Assembly: GCF_023053635.1 (NCBI RefSeq)
Contig: NC_086180.1
Location: 35,082,947 to 35,146,946, forward strand
Origin: Elgaria multicarinata webbii
Lineage: Eukaryota; Chordata; Lepidosauria; Squamata; Anguidae
Direction: 5' to 3'
DNA length: 64,000 nucleotides
Positions 1-11,432 of this stretch are shown here, piece after piece (positions within the stretch are counted from its first letter, which is position 1; the number at the start of each line of letters is the position of its first letter). Made by a program: the position numbers and the translations under genes. The notes beneath the pieces were generated by a model that saw only the letters and a program-made list of their open reading frames with translations, made no database searches and had not been told where the DNA came from.

Positions 1-230
1 ACCCCTGCCCTCTTCCTGGTGGAAGGCGACCAATCGCTGGTCGCCTTCCACCAGACTCCACCCCCAGGTTGACCATGGGGTGATGTTACATGATGGAAGC
101 GCTGTTTGAAGTCGCCGCCTTTGAAAAAGTGGGGGCAAATCCCTGACTTTTTCAAAACGAAGCATCGCGGGGAAGCCCCATAGTGATCACCATCATCTAA
201 TTGACAGGGCGCAGTTCCATCACCACTGCA
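1..230. repeat. Hairpin-rich, CpG-bearing segment, probably the end of a DNA element
   Basis: Two inverted repeats are visible: 17-base perfect arms at 16-32 and 38-54 with a 5-base loop, and 11-base arms at 120-130 and 148-158. CpG content is higher than in the following sequence. The left boundary is outside the window, so the family cannot be set. Confidence 0.5.
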
Positions 231-1788
231 GCACTTTCCCTGCATGTAGACAGGCCTCTGTTTATACATTATTGACAAAGGATAGGGTCAGACTACCATG
301 AGCCCTATCTCTGTGCACAACAATAACTAGCATAAGCTTCAAACATCCTAAGGCAGGTTTAATTCCACAACTGTAGGAAATTGCCATTTGGAATGGAAGA
401 TATTTGTGGCATGATTGGATTGTTGTAAAGTGGAAAGCATTTACTAGTTGGAAGGGGTGTTTTCTGTTAATCATCTAAAATGAACATGGCTGTGGATAGT
501 GAAATATTTCTAAATTCAAGTGGTTCTTTTCTCTTTTTAATGGAGAAAAAGGAGAAACAAAGCAAAAATAAGGCAGAAACCAACACAGTGAAGCAGAGTG
601 GTAGAGGCCCATTGTTTCACACCACAAACATTCCAGAAAAATTGGAACCAGCTAGTCAGACATGAACTTATGGAACAAATTGTCTTAAGTTGTGTCAAGG
701 AGTAAGCCCTTCAGGAAAAATGCATGGGGTTGCCTAGCAGATAACTGCTGGGTCAATTTATTTTTTCTGTACTGAGAGTCAGAAGCAATAAAAGAGTTGT
801 TGTAGTATCGAGTGTTTTATTTCTTTCTCTTGTGAGTTACAAAATAGGCACTTACCTGGATATATTTTCTTCAGTAATTCAACTGGAGCCAAATAGAGAA
901 GACATATTGTCCAAAGGAATCTGAGTGTTGCTGAAAGAATTTTATCAGCGTTGACTCTTCTGTCTAAAAAGAACATTGTGAAAAGACACTTATAAGAGAG
1001 CCCAGCTACATTCCCAAGTAACTTGCATCTACTTTTCCTTTTGTGACTCAGACAATCGGATAAGGCAATAAAAACAGTTTTATTATCTATACTACAACAA
1101 AGCTAAGCAGATTTGATACGTTTTATCTCTCATGAAAGGGGCTTCTATTATGGTATGAAATGGAATAATTTCAGCTGCTATATTAGTTGTAATGGTTTGA
1201 ATTTTGCAATATATAGCATGAAAAGCTGTCTTGCACCAAATGGGAAGAAAGAGTCATGGAAAGAAAGCGTGAAAGTATTGCATACAATTGAATACTGAGA
1301 TGATCAGCTGAGCATTCAATCCATATTCAGTCTTTGGGTTGGAAAATAAAGGATGTGATTCAGCCACAGTGAAGGATTTTTCTAAGTCCCATTGATCTCA
1401 GCAGAAAAAGGAATCAATGTGACTTAAAGTTGCTTACATTTTGCTGGTTTGTGGCCATTGTTACTTCTCTTCTGTCCATGTGGTGAAGGAGAAGCACCAA
1501 GCTAAAGGAAGGCTTTAAAGGAAAGATGACAGGGCACACACACTCCACCGTGGAAACTGCTGTTTTGTTTGGCTGCAGCGTATGTTTCAGTTTCCTTTGC
1601 AAAAGGGCTCATCTATCCATGAAAATGAGCAGAGATGGTGCCCAGGCCCACAAAATGCGTCATATGAATTGGCCCTACATTAAACACTAAGTTGAGAGCT
1701 TTCCATTAAAAAAAAGAAAAGTATACAACTTCAAGTCAAAAGCCATCTCAAGCCATGAAAGTTTGAGTCAGTTCAATGGAGGCTGGGA

Positions 1789-1940
1789 GCTCTAATGTCA
1801 GTGGGGTGGTGAATCAGGTTTCAGTCAGAACCGGTCAGAACTCTAAAGGAGCTATCCCAGGTGATTTTGCACCTGGTTTAGCTCCTTTAGAATTCTGACT
1901 GAAACCCGGGCAGGATTCACTGTCCCACTGACATCAGAGC
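1789..1940. repeat. Palindromic element, about 152 bp
   Basis: The arms 1789-1863 and 1870-1940 are reverse complements with a 6-base loop. The outer ends are GCTCTAATGTCAGTGGG and its counterpart. The left arm carries an extra 10-base duplicated piece (CCGGTCAGAA). The form is that of a fold-back MITE; no target duplication was settled. Confidence 0.8.
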
Positions 1941-2993
1941 AACCAATCTTCACTGCATCAATCGGTGTGGAGTAATACGCACAAGGCAATGGTGTAGTGA
2001 GCACCATTTGTCTTTCTTTACCAGGGTGCAATTATTTAGAGCTACTGAGGGGAATTGTTCGCATGCACCAACAGGAAAGTAAGTCCTGAAATACATATGA
2101 TTTGGCAAGTTACTTTTTCTTATAGCATTGCATTCCGGTGTGGGCGTGCAGATGTGCTGAGTAGTCATACTCCCAAACAAACTGAGGCATCAAATCCCTA
2201 TTCTTCGACTCTTTCCCTCCCTGAATCAACCATTGTGTTTATTTGTTTTCTTTAAAGTGTTTTCCCATTTGGGAAGGGTTGCGCAGACTAAATTATTCAC
2301 TAGGGAAGACAGGATGAGGGGGGTGAGACCAGAATGATTAATTAGCATGTGGTTCTGAAAACACTCACACCCAACAACGATGAGGCACTTCAAAAAGAAG
2401 AAGGCCTTTATTGTTCACTTCTTGCTTGTACAATGTGTGCGCCCTTCACACAGTGGAGAAATTGAAACATAAAAGAGCACAAGAACTTCCTTTGTGGACT
2501 TCAGGGGCATAGAATTTAACAATATATATGTGTTCCATCTTTTCAATTGTCCGTCCACTGTTGTATAATAATTATTATCCAAATAGAAAGAGGGAGACAG
2601 AAGATTCATATAGTGCAACCAGACCTATTCATTTTAGTAAGTGCTGAAATTATTTACCGGTTAATCATTTCATATTCTCTAATGTATTCATTAATATATT
2701 TAAGCTGTATACACTAAAAAATCTAAAGCCAAACAATGACATATCCTCCAAGAGTAGAAAACATTTCTTCTTGTGTAGTATTTAGCTCATAAAGCATCTT
2801 ATATAATTGTGTTGCACTATACAAAAATCTCACAGAAATATTTTTAGCACATTTTAAACAGAAATGATTGCACCTACTCCAAGAAACTCACAGCAATGTA
2901 TGTGGAAGTTCTTCCATTTTATCCTCACATTTGTATTCTTACTACTTGAATGATTTTTGATAAAACAGTCTAGGTAAAGAGGTGACACTGTAA

Positions 2994-3105
2994 GGGCACA
3001 ATCCTATGCATGTTTAGTCCCAGAGCCAGCAACGTTGGCTGAAGAATGCTGGGAGTTGTAGGACTATTTTCTGCCCAAATATGCATAGGATTGCACTCTA
3101 AATGA
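2994..3105. repeat. Palindromic MITE family C (TIR CAATCCTATGCATGTTTA)
   Basis: Both ends carry CAATCCTATGCATGTTTA-like sequence in opposite orientation, with an inner GGGAGTTGTAG motif. Flanking TAA on both sides suggests a 3-4 base target duplication. Other copies lie at 40473-40548, 49743-49886, 53790-53912 and 60851-60935. Confidence 0.75.
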
Positions 3106-3194
3106 ATTTGTATTCATGGCCAGATGAACTCCATCCTGGGATGCTATAGGAGCTATAGGAAAAAGCTGTTTACTATAGGCAAAAGCTGTCTTTA

Positions 3195-3345
3195 CAATAG
3201 ACTAAACTTTAGGAAGAACTTCCAGACAGTACAAGTTATTTGACAGTGGGAAAAAAGACGGACTCAGATATGGTGGACTCCCTTTTGTTTTAGGTTTTTA
3301 AGCAGAGCTTGGATGGCCACCTATCAGGGGTGCTGAAGTAATGGA
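3195..3345 (+). repeat. CR1-like 3' region remnant
   Basis: The phrases AACTTTAGGAAGAACTTCC, a GTGGACTC motif and TTTAAGCAGAGCTTGGATGG in that order are typical of the 3' non-coding region of sauropsid CR1 elements. No terminal tail is preserved. Confidence 0.6.
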
Positions 3346-3747
3346 TTCCCTACATTAGCAGGAAAATGGAGTGGTTGGCAAATAGGAAGCAATGACACCT
3401 GGTGGCCCAAGTGGCAAGATGGAGTCTCAGAAGTAGATCTGCTGAGTGGGCAGGCCTTCCTCACTTAAGCAGATCTGATTATGGGAATGAGTTGAATATA
3501 AACAACAACAAAAACAACAACAAAAGTCAGCACTTTGGACTAAAACCAGATCAAAATAAAAGGGGTTTCAAGGTTCATGTAAAAGCTCATAAGGAACCTT
3601 TTAGGATCTTTGCTCATTAATAATTGCACTTGCATACATATGCACGCACACGCAGAGAATAATAATAATAATGGAAATTGTCAAGACAAGGAGGAACAAG
3701 CATGGGAGAGTGCATCTCCTTGTCTAGAAAAGAACAAAGTCAGTACA

Positions 3748-3850
3748 CCAGTGTGTTGTAGTGGTTAGTGTGTTCAGCTAGAATCAGGGAGTCCCAGTTT
3801 CAAGATTCCTGCTCAGTAGAGTAGCCATTTGCACACTGTCAATAAAGAGA
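3748..3850 (+). repeat. tRNA-derived SINE, 5' part (family S1)
   Basis: The head reads GTGTTGTAGTGGTTAGTGTG followed by a degenerate B-box region and a truncated body. The same family is more complete at 45952-46204. Confidence 0.7.
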
Positions 3851-3860
3851 GGAAATGCAT

Positions 3861-3885
3861 CACACACACACACACACACACACAC
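3861..3885. repeat. (CA)n microsatellite
   Basis: Twelve uninterrupted CA units just downstream of the SINE fragment. Confidence 0.95.
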
Positions 3886-3893
3886 CAGTAAAA

Positions 3894-4235
3894 GGACAAA
3901 GGGGGACACAGATTTGCATGTGCTGATTTTTATGTTTAGATGCAAATTTGGATATGACTATAATTTAAATAAAAATTCAATATATATCACCACAGTGAAC
4001 AAGCCAGTCTTTGCACAGGTGACTCATATGCCTGCTCAATCTGCTACCCAGAGGCTAACTATTGATGGGCAATGTCAAGGCCCCTACTCTCTCTCCTTAT
4101 AGTTCTTTCTCTTTAAAGAGGACATGGACAGGACAGACCTTTAAATAGAGGATGCTTTCAAATAAAGAACTATCCTTTGACAGCTCCTCAAAGAGAGGAC
4201 TGTCCTCCGAAGAGAAGAACACATGGCCACCCTAC
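3894..4235 (+). repeat. Dispersed repeat family A, copy 1
   Basis: It shares an ordered set of blocks with 10263-10545, 14100-14640 and 21625-21966: a GATTTGCATGTGCTAATTT-like block, CTATAATTTAAAT, TTGATGGGCAA, and paired AGAGGACA/TGTCCTC motifs. The 3' end reads GGCCACCCT. Superfamily not recognised; no coding capacity seen. Confidence 0.65.
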
Positions 4236-4289
4236 AGCTCAGACATGAAACATGTTGGATGATCTTGGACTCATCTTTCAGCCTAATAG

Positions 4290-4446
4290 CTGTGTGCAGG
4301 AGAAGTAGTGTGATCAAAACAGCCCACTGAATGGGCCACATGTATGTTGTTTACTTCCTCTTTCAAAAGAGGAAGTAATGAGGGACAAATGCACCGGCAG
4401 AGAAGTAACAGTAAGCAAATGTGATTTTCCCTCGTGTGATGACACT
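4290..4446 (+). repeat. Dispersed repeat family B, copy 1
   Basis: Collinear with 34311-34472: GTGTGCAGGA, GCCTGAATGGGC-like, TTTACTTCCTCTTTC facing AAAGAGGAAGTAATGAGGG, then GAGAAG-AACAGTAAG and TGATTTTCCCT-GTGTGATGAC. The facing CTTCCTCTTT/AAAGAGGAAG arms form an internal hairpin. Confidence 0.7.
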
Positions 4447-4454
4447 AAATTTCC

Positions 4455-4555
4455 TGATAGAGTTGTTGTGAGGTTAAGGTGGAGGGAGGAGAAGAACCTT
4501 ATACACTGCTCTGAGCTCTTTGAGAGAAGGAGGGAAGGAGCGAAATGTTATATGA
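4455..4555 (+). repeat. SINE S1, 3' part
   Basis: GTTGTTGTGAGGTTAAGGTGG followed by GGAGGAGAAGAACC and a CTGAGCTC block matches the 3' body of the SINE at 45952-46204. The tRNA-related head is missing. Confidence 0.6.
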
Positions 4556-5232
4556 CCAGCAGAGCCATTGCTGAGTCCACCCTGCCCCCATCTTTGCATC
4601 GAATCCAGGTATCTGATTGACTGAACAAAAAAGTGAAGTTCTCTTCTCCTCTGCTGGAGCCAGCCTTGCTCACAGGGCATGAAGGTGAGTGGCGGAGCTA
4701 GCAGTGATGGGGACATTGGGGCTGGACCAATGCACATGGCCCTTCCCTTCTGCCTTCTTTGAACACATGCAGTTTTTACATAGGATTTGAGAGAAGAACA
4801 TTACTGCTTCAACACAGCAGGCCAATAACAAAACCAAAATTTCTGTGAGAATTGTAAATGTCAGGGGAAAAAAAGTTACATAAGTTTATTTTCTATCCCA
4901 GTGATCCTAAGCACAGTCTTCACATAACTTATTAATCCCATTTTCTCCTTAACAACCTCTCCAAGGGTCAGGAAACAAGCTAGAGTTAATAGTGGCCTTA
5001 ATAGTCTCTCTCGCACACAATCTCTTCCTGTGACCTTTTACCTCCAGTACACTTCAGGACAGAATTTGCATACACAGACTTTGCCAAGCGGAGTTATTTG
5101 GCTGTTCCTGCTAAAGAGAAGCGTGAAGACTTGGCAGAACACATTGAATCTGAGAAACTTTACTTTGAACTTAAGTTTCTCTTGGGGAATGAGGGAACGG
5201 AAAAACTAACTTGAAATGGAAACCATTTTTTT

Positions 5233-5264
5233 AAAAACAACAACAACAACAATAACACCACCAC
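5233..5264. repeat. (AAC)n run
   Basis: Imperfect AAC/ACC trinucleotide repeat. Confidence 0.85.
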
Positions 5265-5534
5265 AATGCCACAAGAAGACAGAATATCAAAAGCTAGTGC
5301 ATATTAAGCAGGTATTTGACTCCTGCAAAGCTATCTTCTTTTATTTTTACTGGGGTTAGGTTTTAGGGAATTGTTAAACACTGAATCAGACAAGCCTATT
5401 TCAAAACATAAGATTGTATCCAATGGTGGCTTTGCACGAATAGAAGGTATTTCTACTCGCCCAAGGTGAGGCACCTGATTTTTCCAGTCCCTATTACTTA
5501 CAACAGCCCTTTAGTCCACATCCCATGCTAGCCC

Positions 5535-5612
5535 TCCTGAAACTTGTGCCCTCCAAATATGTTGGACTACAAATCCCATCGGCATCTGGGGGGCACCAGT
5601 TTGGAGAAAGCA
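5535..5612. repeat. Palindromic MITE family D, shortened copy
   Basis: Family D is the short palindrome with GCCCTCCAGATGTTTTGGAC at one end, ACTACAACTCCCATCAT inside and its reverse complement at the other end. It is very common in squamate genomes. This copy has lost the centre, so the two arms nearly meet. Confidence 0.7.
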
Positions 5613-5721
5613 TACCCTTCCCATGATCCTCTATCCCTCAGGAGCAACTTTTCATCAGTGGTTGGGTGGGGGAAGATTAAAATTATCTGCCCCACATAGC
5701 AGAAGTGGTTTCCACTAGCCC

Positions 5722-5860
5722 AGGTGTGGGGGAGTCTATGGAACTCCAGATGTTGTTGGACTACAACCCCCATCATTCCTAACCACTGGCCATGATGGCT
5801 GGGTCTGATGAGATCTTGAGTCCATCAACATCTGGAGGGTCTGGGCCACCTCTGTGCTAG
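5722..5860. repeat. Palindromic MITE family D
   Basis: Full-length copy: GATGTTGTTGGACTACAACC in the left arm, CATGATGGCTGGG at the centre, and CAACATCTGGAGGG in the right arm. Confidence 0.8.
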
Positions 5861-6682
5861 CCAAAGCCACCAATGATTTATAACCTGTAGTAGGTAACAA
5901 CAAAAGTCATACACAAAATCCCCTGATGTTCAGCTTTTTCCTATACAAACACATTAGTGAAACAATGTCCTAAATTCAACATGGATCATTCCCAAAACCG
6001 AGGTTCAAAACAAAATTAAAACAAAGGCCCAAAGCAAGTTTAAATACATTCATAATGAGTAACAACATAAATTACTGTTATCCATTGTGATTAGGTTATA
6101 TCGTCAAACAATGTGCTTGGCTTTAAACCTGTGATTGCAGGACATTAGGAGTACAGGCAGCAGCTAACTAATGCGCAATTGTCCTTAATTGCTGGCTGAC
6201 GACTTGCATATTTTTTCTGGTGATAAACACTCTTCCCTTGGATATTCCAAGATCATGAATCTGAAAACCAGGAAGTTGATTCTTGTAGTAAAACACTCTC
6301 CTTCATTTTATCTGATGGGCAAAAGCAAATAAAAATAACAGCCATTGCTATAATTTTTAAAAGCCAGTGTAACTGCCACAATGTAACTCACAACAAACAT
6401 TTTCATAAAAGGTAACTAATTGCTGCTCCACAAATGTATCTACTATCTAATTTATGCTTTACTTATTCTGTGCACTTCCTCTGAGGAGTTCAAAGTTGCT
6501 TATGCCTATGTTCCCAAGCAGTCTTCCACCCAGGCAACAGGTAGGACCAAATCTGTGTAGCTTTAGGAGCACAATGGTGTCATGTGCCATCAGAGTACAG
6601 GGCTTTTATGGCATACCTTGGGATGGAAACAACCAACCTGTTCCAGAACCTTTCAGAACTCTGATACAAACAATTCCAAAGG

Positions 6683-6732
6683 TTTTATTTTTTTAATTTT
6701 ATATAGCATTTTTATCCTGCCCTTCAGCCAAC
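6683..6732 (-). repeat. LINE/SINE tail fragment
   Basis: TTTTATATAGCATTTTTATCC followed by CTGCCCTTCAGCC is the reverse of the GGCTGAAGGGCAGG-ATAAA end seen in L2-like tails. Confidence 0.5.
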
Positions 6733-7105
6733 TGAAACTGAAATAACACATATTCTTCCCCTGACCAAGCCTGCCTCACTGTCCCCCTCTTCCTTTGTTG
6801 TCTTCTCCTGTCAAAGTACAGATTGCAAGTTCCTCCAGGAAGGGACCTATGCTCGTGTACTGTGTAAAGCAGCAGGCACACCGATCGTACAAAATGAACA
6901 AACAAACAAAGAGATATAACAGCATAGAAAATGCCTAGAAAAGAAAATGCCTGGAAATATTTCTAAACTTTTCTGATTACCAAAGAAACAAATTTAGAAT
7001 TCAAAATAACCTTTGTTTAATGAGTGCAAAACCCTTAGAACAATATGAGGAAATTCAAAAACAGCCAGTATAAAACAACCAAGGTATGGAACAAGAAAGG
7101 ATGTA

Positions 7106-7258
7106 GGCCAAGCCTCCCCAACTCGGTGCCCTCCAGGTGGTTTGGACTACAAATCCCATTATCCCCAGCCAGCACTGGCTGTGCCATGCTGGTTAGGAAA
7201 TGAAGGGGGGTTGTAGTCCAGCACATATGAAGTGCACCAGGTTGGCAAGGAAGGCTGA
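7106..7258. repeat. Palindromic MITE family D
   Basis: The left arm GCCCTCCAGGTGGTTTGGAC and right arm GTTGTAGTCCAGCACATATG flank the usual CTGGCTG centre. An open minus-strand frame that crosses it (7035-7424) is not a gene. Confidence 0.8.
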
Positions 7259-7785
7259 TATAGAAGGTAAATCTAAAAGCAAAAATGCAAAGTAAATTAT
7301 CTGACTGCCTTGGCAATCCACCCAGTTGAGAGGGAACGTGACTGTTGGAGTGTACTAAAAGCTGGGTCTGTATAGGAATCCTATACAGATCCAAATAAGG
7401 CAAAGTCGATAGAGGTGGTTCCACTACAAATCAGGATCTGGCAACAATTAACAAATATCTGAAGGTTGTCTAAAAGATATGGGGACTGAACGGTCTTTGC
7501 TATATGGATGACGGAAACCGGCAAACAGGCTTCTACAGTGTACATAGTGTACCATTGCAACGTTGCTGATTGAGATTAGAAATCATCTTAACCATAAGCG
7601 TGCTCAGGCAATAGGAAAATATTGCTAGGGAAAGTTGTGGAACCTGTTCCCCTGGAGTTTTTACAAGTCACACTAAATAAACACAGGAGCTGTAGATTAG
7701 GTCTGCTTGCTATTTTATGTGTTATACAGTCTTATAGTAGTGGGGTGGACAGAGGTTCCATCATATTTATCCTGACATGAGGTAG

Positions 7786-7788
7786 ATT

Positions 7789-7827
<39 letters not shown>

Positions 7828-7990
7828 TTTTATTTAACTAATTAATTAATTACATTTATATACCGCTCCACAGCCGAAGCTCTCTGGGCGGTTTACAACA
7901 ATTAAAAACAGTAAACATTAAAAGTATACAAACATTTTAAAAACATAAAAACAGTATAAAAACAACAGTATCCATTTAAAAATAACAATT
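7786..7990 (-). repeat. CR1-type LINE 3' end with (TTTA)n tail
   Basis: A long (TTTA)n run is followed by ACATTTATATACCGCTCCAC, then CCGAAGCTCTCTGGGCGGTT. This is the reverse of the conserved AACCGCCCAGAGAG end that precedes (AATA)n tails at 10190 and 16700. Confidence 0.85.
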
Positions 7991-7995
7991 CAGAT

Positions 7996-8117
7996 CAGCC
8001 TTCCCCAATAGACGCCCTCCAGATATGTTGGGACTACAACTGCTAATGACTATGCTGGCTGGGGGATGCTAGGAGTTGTAGTCCAAGACATCTGGAGATC
8101 ACTTGGTTGAGGAAAGC
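7996..8117. repeat. Palindromic MITE family D
   Basis: It lies directly beside the CR1 tail. The arms contain GCCCTCCAGATATGTTGGGA and GTAGTCCAAGACATCTGGAG. Confidence 0.8.
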
Positions 8118-8139
8118 GGAGGTAATTCATTGGAACCTG

Positions 8140-8242
8140 CATTTTACAAGTAGGGAATTGAAGATGAGTGGTAGTGATTTGCACAAGGCAATCCAGTTAA
8201 CCCAATGCATTTGTGATGGAATTTGAATCCAGGCCTCCAAAA
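8140..8242 (+). repeat. MIR (CORE-SINE) remnant
   Basis: CATTTTACAAGTAGGGAATTG, GTGATTTGCACAAGGCAA and GGAATTTGAATCCAGG follow in the order of the MIR consensus. This is an ancient amniote SINE. Confidence 0.7.
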
Positions 8243-9879
8243 TCTGCCCAAGATTCACTATTCTGGATTAGGGCCAGTGTCCAACACAGTGTTTACACCC
8301 CTGCCAATTCCTTTGTGCACCATCAATTTCGCTGCACAAGCAGCCCCCCACATAAGGGGGCTCTGCCAACTTGTCCCCTTCAAGAAATGTACGTTTTCGC
8401 TCATTTCAAGACGACCTCCCTGGAAGTGCGAAATAGCCGTTCCACAAGTGGCAGGGCCCACTTGCGCAACAGAATTGGCGCGGCTGGCCATACACAGACC
8501 GGAATCACAGCCAACTCCACTGGAAGATGGGAAGCACTGGTTTCTGCCCCATAAATTCAATATCCAGATTTGATAGGTGATGAGGCTCCTGCTAACTTCA
8601 ACATTTTATCATTGCCCAATAAAATAACAATTAAACATTTGTTTGTAAAAAGCTGGGTTTTTCTTAGAAAACTCTTGTAGCAAAAACAAAAACAGTGGCA
8701 CTATGCTATCGCCATGTCCCTTTAAACCCGGGGTGGGGTGGGGAGGGGAATGAAAAAATCTTAATGCCTTTAATGTTGTGAAAACCAAACTTAATACAAC
8801 TAGGTCACACTAAATGTGTGCCAGGAAAGCTTGCAGATATTCTTCTAACAGCCAAGATAATTGTTAAAGAAAATGATTTAAGAGATTAGAGAACAAACAG
8901 GACTTTGGGAAAAACTGAGAAAGCTTTTGTTGCTGCCACCTCACTCTTCAAAATACATCACTTAAGTGGTTAATAAAACGTTTTGCCTTATCAGAATTTT
9001 CTTATTACTGCCTTTTGTTATTATTGCCTTGAAGGCCAGAATCTAGATGCATTGTTCTCCCTTTGCATCAATCCTCTGGCACCTGAGGCCTGCCCAAATA
9101 CAAGCAACCTAGGGTCACTGCTGTGTATGACAACTAAGCATTCAATCTGAGGCAGAACCCCTTGCAAATCTGAAGAGAACACTAGGGCACAATTTGCACA
9201 CTGCATATGGCTGCATGGGAGTGCAGATTTTCATCATACATACACACACACACATATCCTCTGTTGCATTTCAAAGGATCCTGGGTGCACATTTTGAATT
9301 TTACTGGGCAACCACTTGGGATTGCACAGTGTCTTGGATTGGATCTCTTAAAACCAATTCCAGACTGGATAGTGTTAGGGTTGTCACATGGTGGTTTTAC
9401 CTCTCCGTCAGCATAACGTCTTCGGAATGCTGGCCAGAGGACTTTTTCCATGTGGTGAAGAAGCTTTTGCCCTTTTGGTTCACAGAGTCAGCTTATGGAA
9501 TTTATGAAGGTCTGCTCTGATGAATTTGTGTTGCATTTTATAAATAAAATCACGTGCATTTTTTCCAGCTTGGGATGCCATCATTTTGTCAGAGTTCAGA
9601 GAAGGATGCAGGCAAAACTCTAGGTGGTTGTGTTGTGTTGGGCACTTTTAAAATTGTGCAACTTGAGGATGTGGTCAAGCTGCTTGGAGGAATGAGGTGG
9701 ATGGATTCTTGCCCCCTCCTGGCTAACAAAAGCCGGCAGGTCTGGGTTGGCAGTGTGGACTTTACAAGGGTGAACACTTGAGGGGAAATATGGTGCCAAA
9801 TGCCTTTAAAAAGGTAGCCATGAGGCCTCTATTGGGGGGGGGGAATCAAATTTCAACCCATATCAAATGTTCCATTCTT

Positions 9880-10262
9880 GAATAAGGTCCTGGAGAGGGT
9901 GGAGACATCTCAACTCCTGCCAGTCTTGGATGAAACTGATTATTTAGATCTGTTCCAATCTAGTTTCTCACATAAACAGCCATGATGGATGGGGAATGGA
10001 TGGGAGAATCCAACCCTGTTGTTTCTCCAGGACCCTTCAGTACCATCGACCATAGCATCCTTCTGGTATGCCTGGTGAAGGTGGATTAATATTAAGCTGG
10101 CTCAGACTTTCCTGGTCAGGCAACCCTAGCTGGTGGTGCTGGAGGAATTCTGTTCTACCTAGGATAGCCACGAAGACAGTGCCAAAAGAGAGCTTCGGCT
10201 ATTGGGCGGTATAAAAATGTAATAAATAAAAAGTAATAATAAATAAATAAATAAATAAATAA
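9880..10262 (+). repeat. CR1 LINE fragment, internally deleted
   Basis: The 5' part translates in scattered frames to CR1 reverse-transcriptase segments (a KVLERVETSQLLPVLDETDY-like stretch, then a TIDHSILL-like stretch). It then jumps to the terminal GAGCTTCGGCTATTGGGCGG and an (AATA)n tail at 10229-10262. Most of the RT C-terminus is missing. Confidence 0.85.
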
Positions 10263-10545
10263 AAACAGAGGACATGCATCACCAAAAAAGAAGGCAAAAG
10301 ATCACACAGATTTACATACATTTTGCATGTGCTAATTTATAGGCAAAGATGCAAATTCAGAAATTTAATTACTATAATTTAAATAGAGATAAAATACATC
10401 TGCCACAGTGGAGAAGACTATGACCAAGAGCCTGTGTAGCCACCTGTTCAATTGGCTGCCCAAGTGCTAAAAGTTGATGGGCAACTTCGAGTCTCCTGTG
10501 CTCCCTCCCTTTTTATATATCATTAAACAGGCTTTGGTCTGGAGA
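10263..10545 (+). repeat. Dispersed repeat family A, copy 2
   Basis: It begins directly after the CR1 tail with AGAGGACATGCATCACC, then TTTGCATGTGCTAATTTATA, ACTATAATTTAAAT, and AAAAGTTGATGGGCAAC. It is collinear with copy 1. Confidence 0.65.
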
Positions 10546-10929
10546 GCCCTTCAAATCCTGTGCTGTTTAAAAATGAGGAAAATGTGGTATTTTCTCTGGT
10601 CACATCATGAAAGCACCAGCACTAGCCCATGTACTTGTGCCATGGCAAAATGAAGCACTATGTGTGGGCGGTTGTGATCGTGATGATGGCAGTGACGACG
10701 ACAGGGTGGGGGTGTCAACCCAGCACTCCTGCACCCTTCTGCCTCCTCAGCATTCAAAATTTGCCAGCCCAATGGAAGCCAGGTGGGACAGTACGGCAGT
10801 ACACTGATGTGCTGGCATGCCACCATGCCATGCCACTGTTAATGTTGAAAAATGGCTTTTGGTTGAATCACCTGACATAATGGCCAGCATGGTTTTATTC
10901 CAGTGGTCCACCAGACAATGCAACCAAAA

Positions 10930-11075
10930 TTCATGGCAGGATCTACACTTCTGCTTTAAAATGGTTTATAACAGTAGTGACAACTGTTGGGGCCCAGGAC
11001 ACACTCCATATACAGTTTTCAAATCATTTTCAAAGTGTCGTATCCTGCTTGGTGTAGATCTGGCCCATGTCTCTG
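10930..11075. repeat. Palindromic element family E (GGATCTACAC ends)
   Basis: The left end GGCAGGATCTACACTTC faces GGTGTAGATCTGGCCC on the right, with CTTTAAAATGGTTTATAAC inside. Related copies lie at 19490-19642 and 39575-39775. Confidence 0.65.
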
Positions 11076-11377
11076 GGGTCCCTGTATTTGTTGGGGTTCT
11101 CATCCATCCGTACTGTGTGGCTGTATTAATCACAGTACAGTGACCAGTAATCTGTGAGGGGAGGGAAAGGGGCAGTTATCATGAAGGTAGTTGTGAGAGT
11201 CACCTGCTGTGTATAAGGGTTTGTCTTGCAACAGTAGTGAAGTTTACGAGATGCTCCACCCCACCATGAAAAGATAATATGCAAAATGTAGGGAGGTAAA
11301 AAAGCCAATGTACAGAGCCTGTGCAGGAACCCAGAAACAGCAGTACAGTGCTGGGATAAACCGGTTGTGTGCAGAAG

Positions 11378-11379
<2 letters not shown>

Positions 11380-11429
<50 letters not shown>
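11380..11429. repeat. (GA)n microsatellite
   Basis: Fifty bases of uninterrupted GA. It is open in several frames, which explains the long Arg-Glu run in a conceptual translation. Confidence 0.98.

Positions 11430-11432
<3 letters not shown>

Noticed and set aside
8213-8573. Overlapping open frames of 100-116 residues on both strands
   Set aside because: The region starts in a MIR remnant and continues in GC-richer sequence that looks like a decayed repeat; no domain or splice structure.
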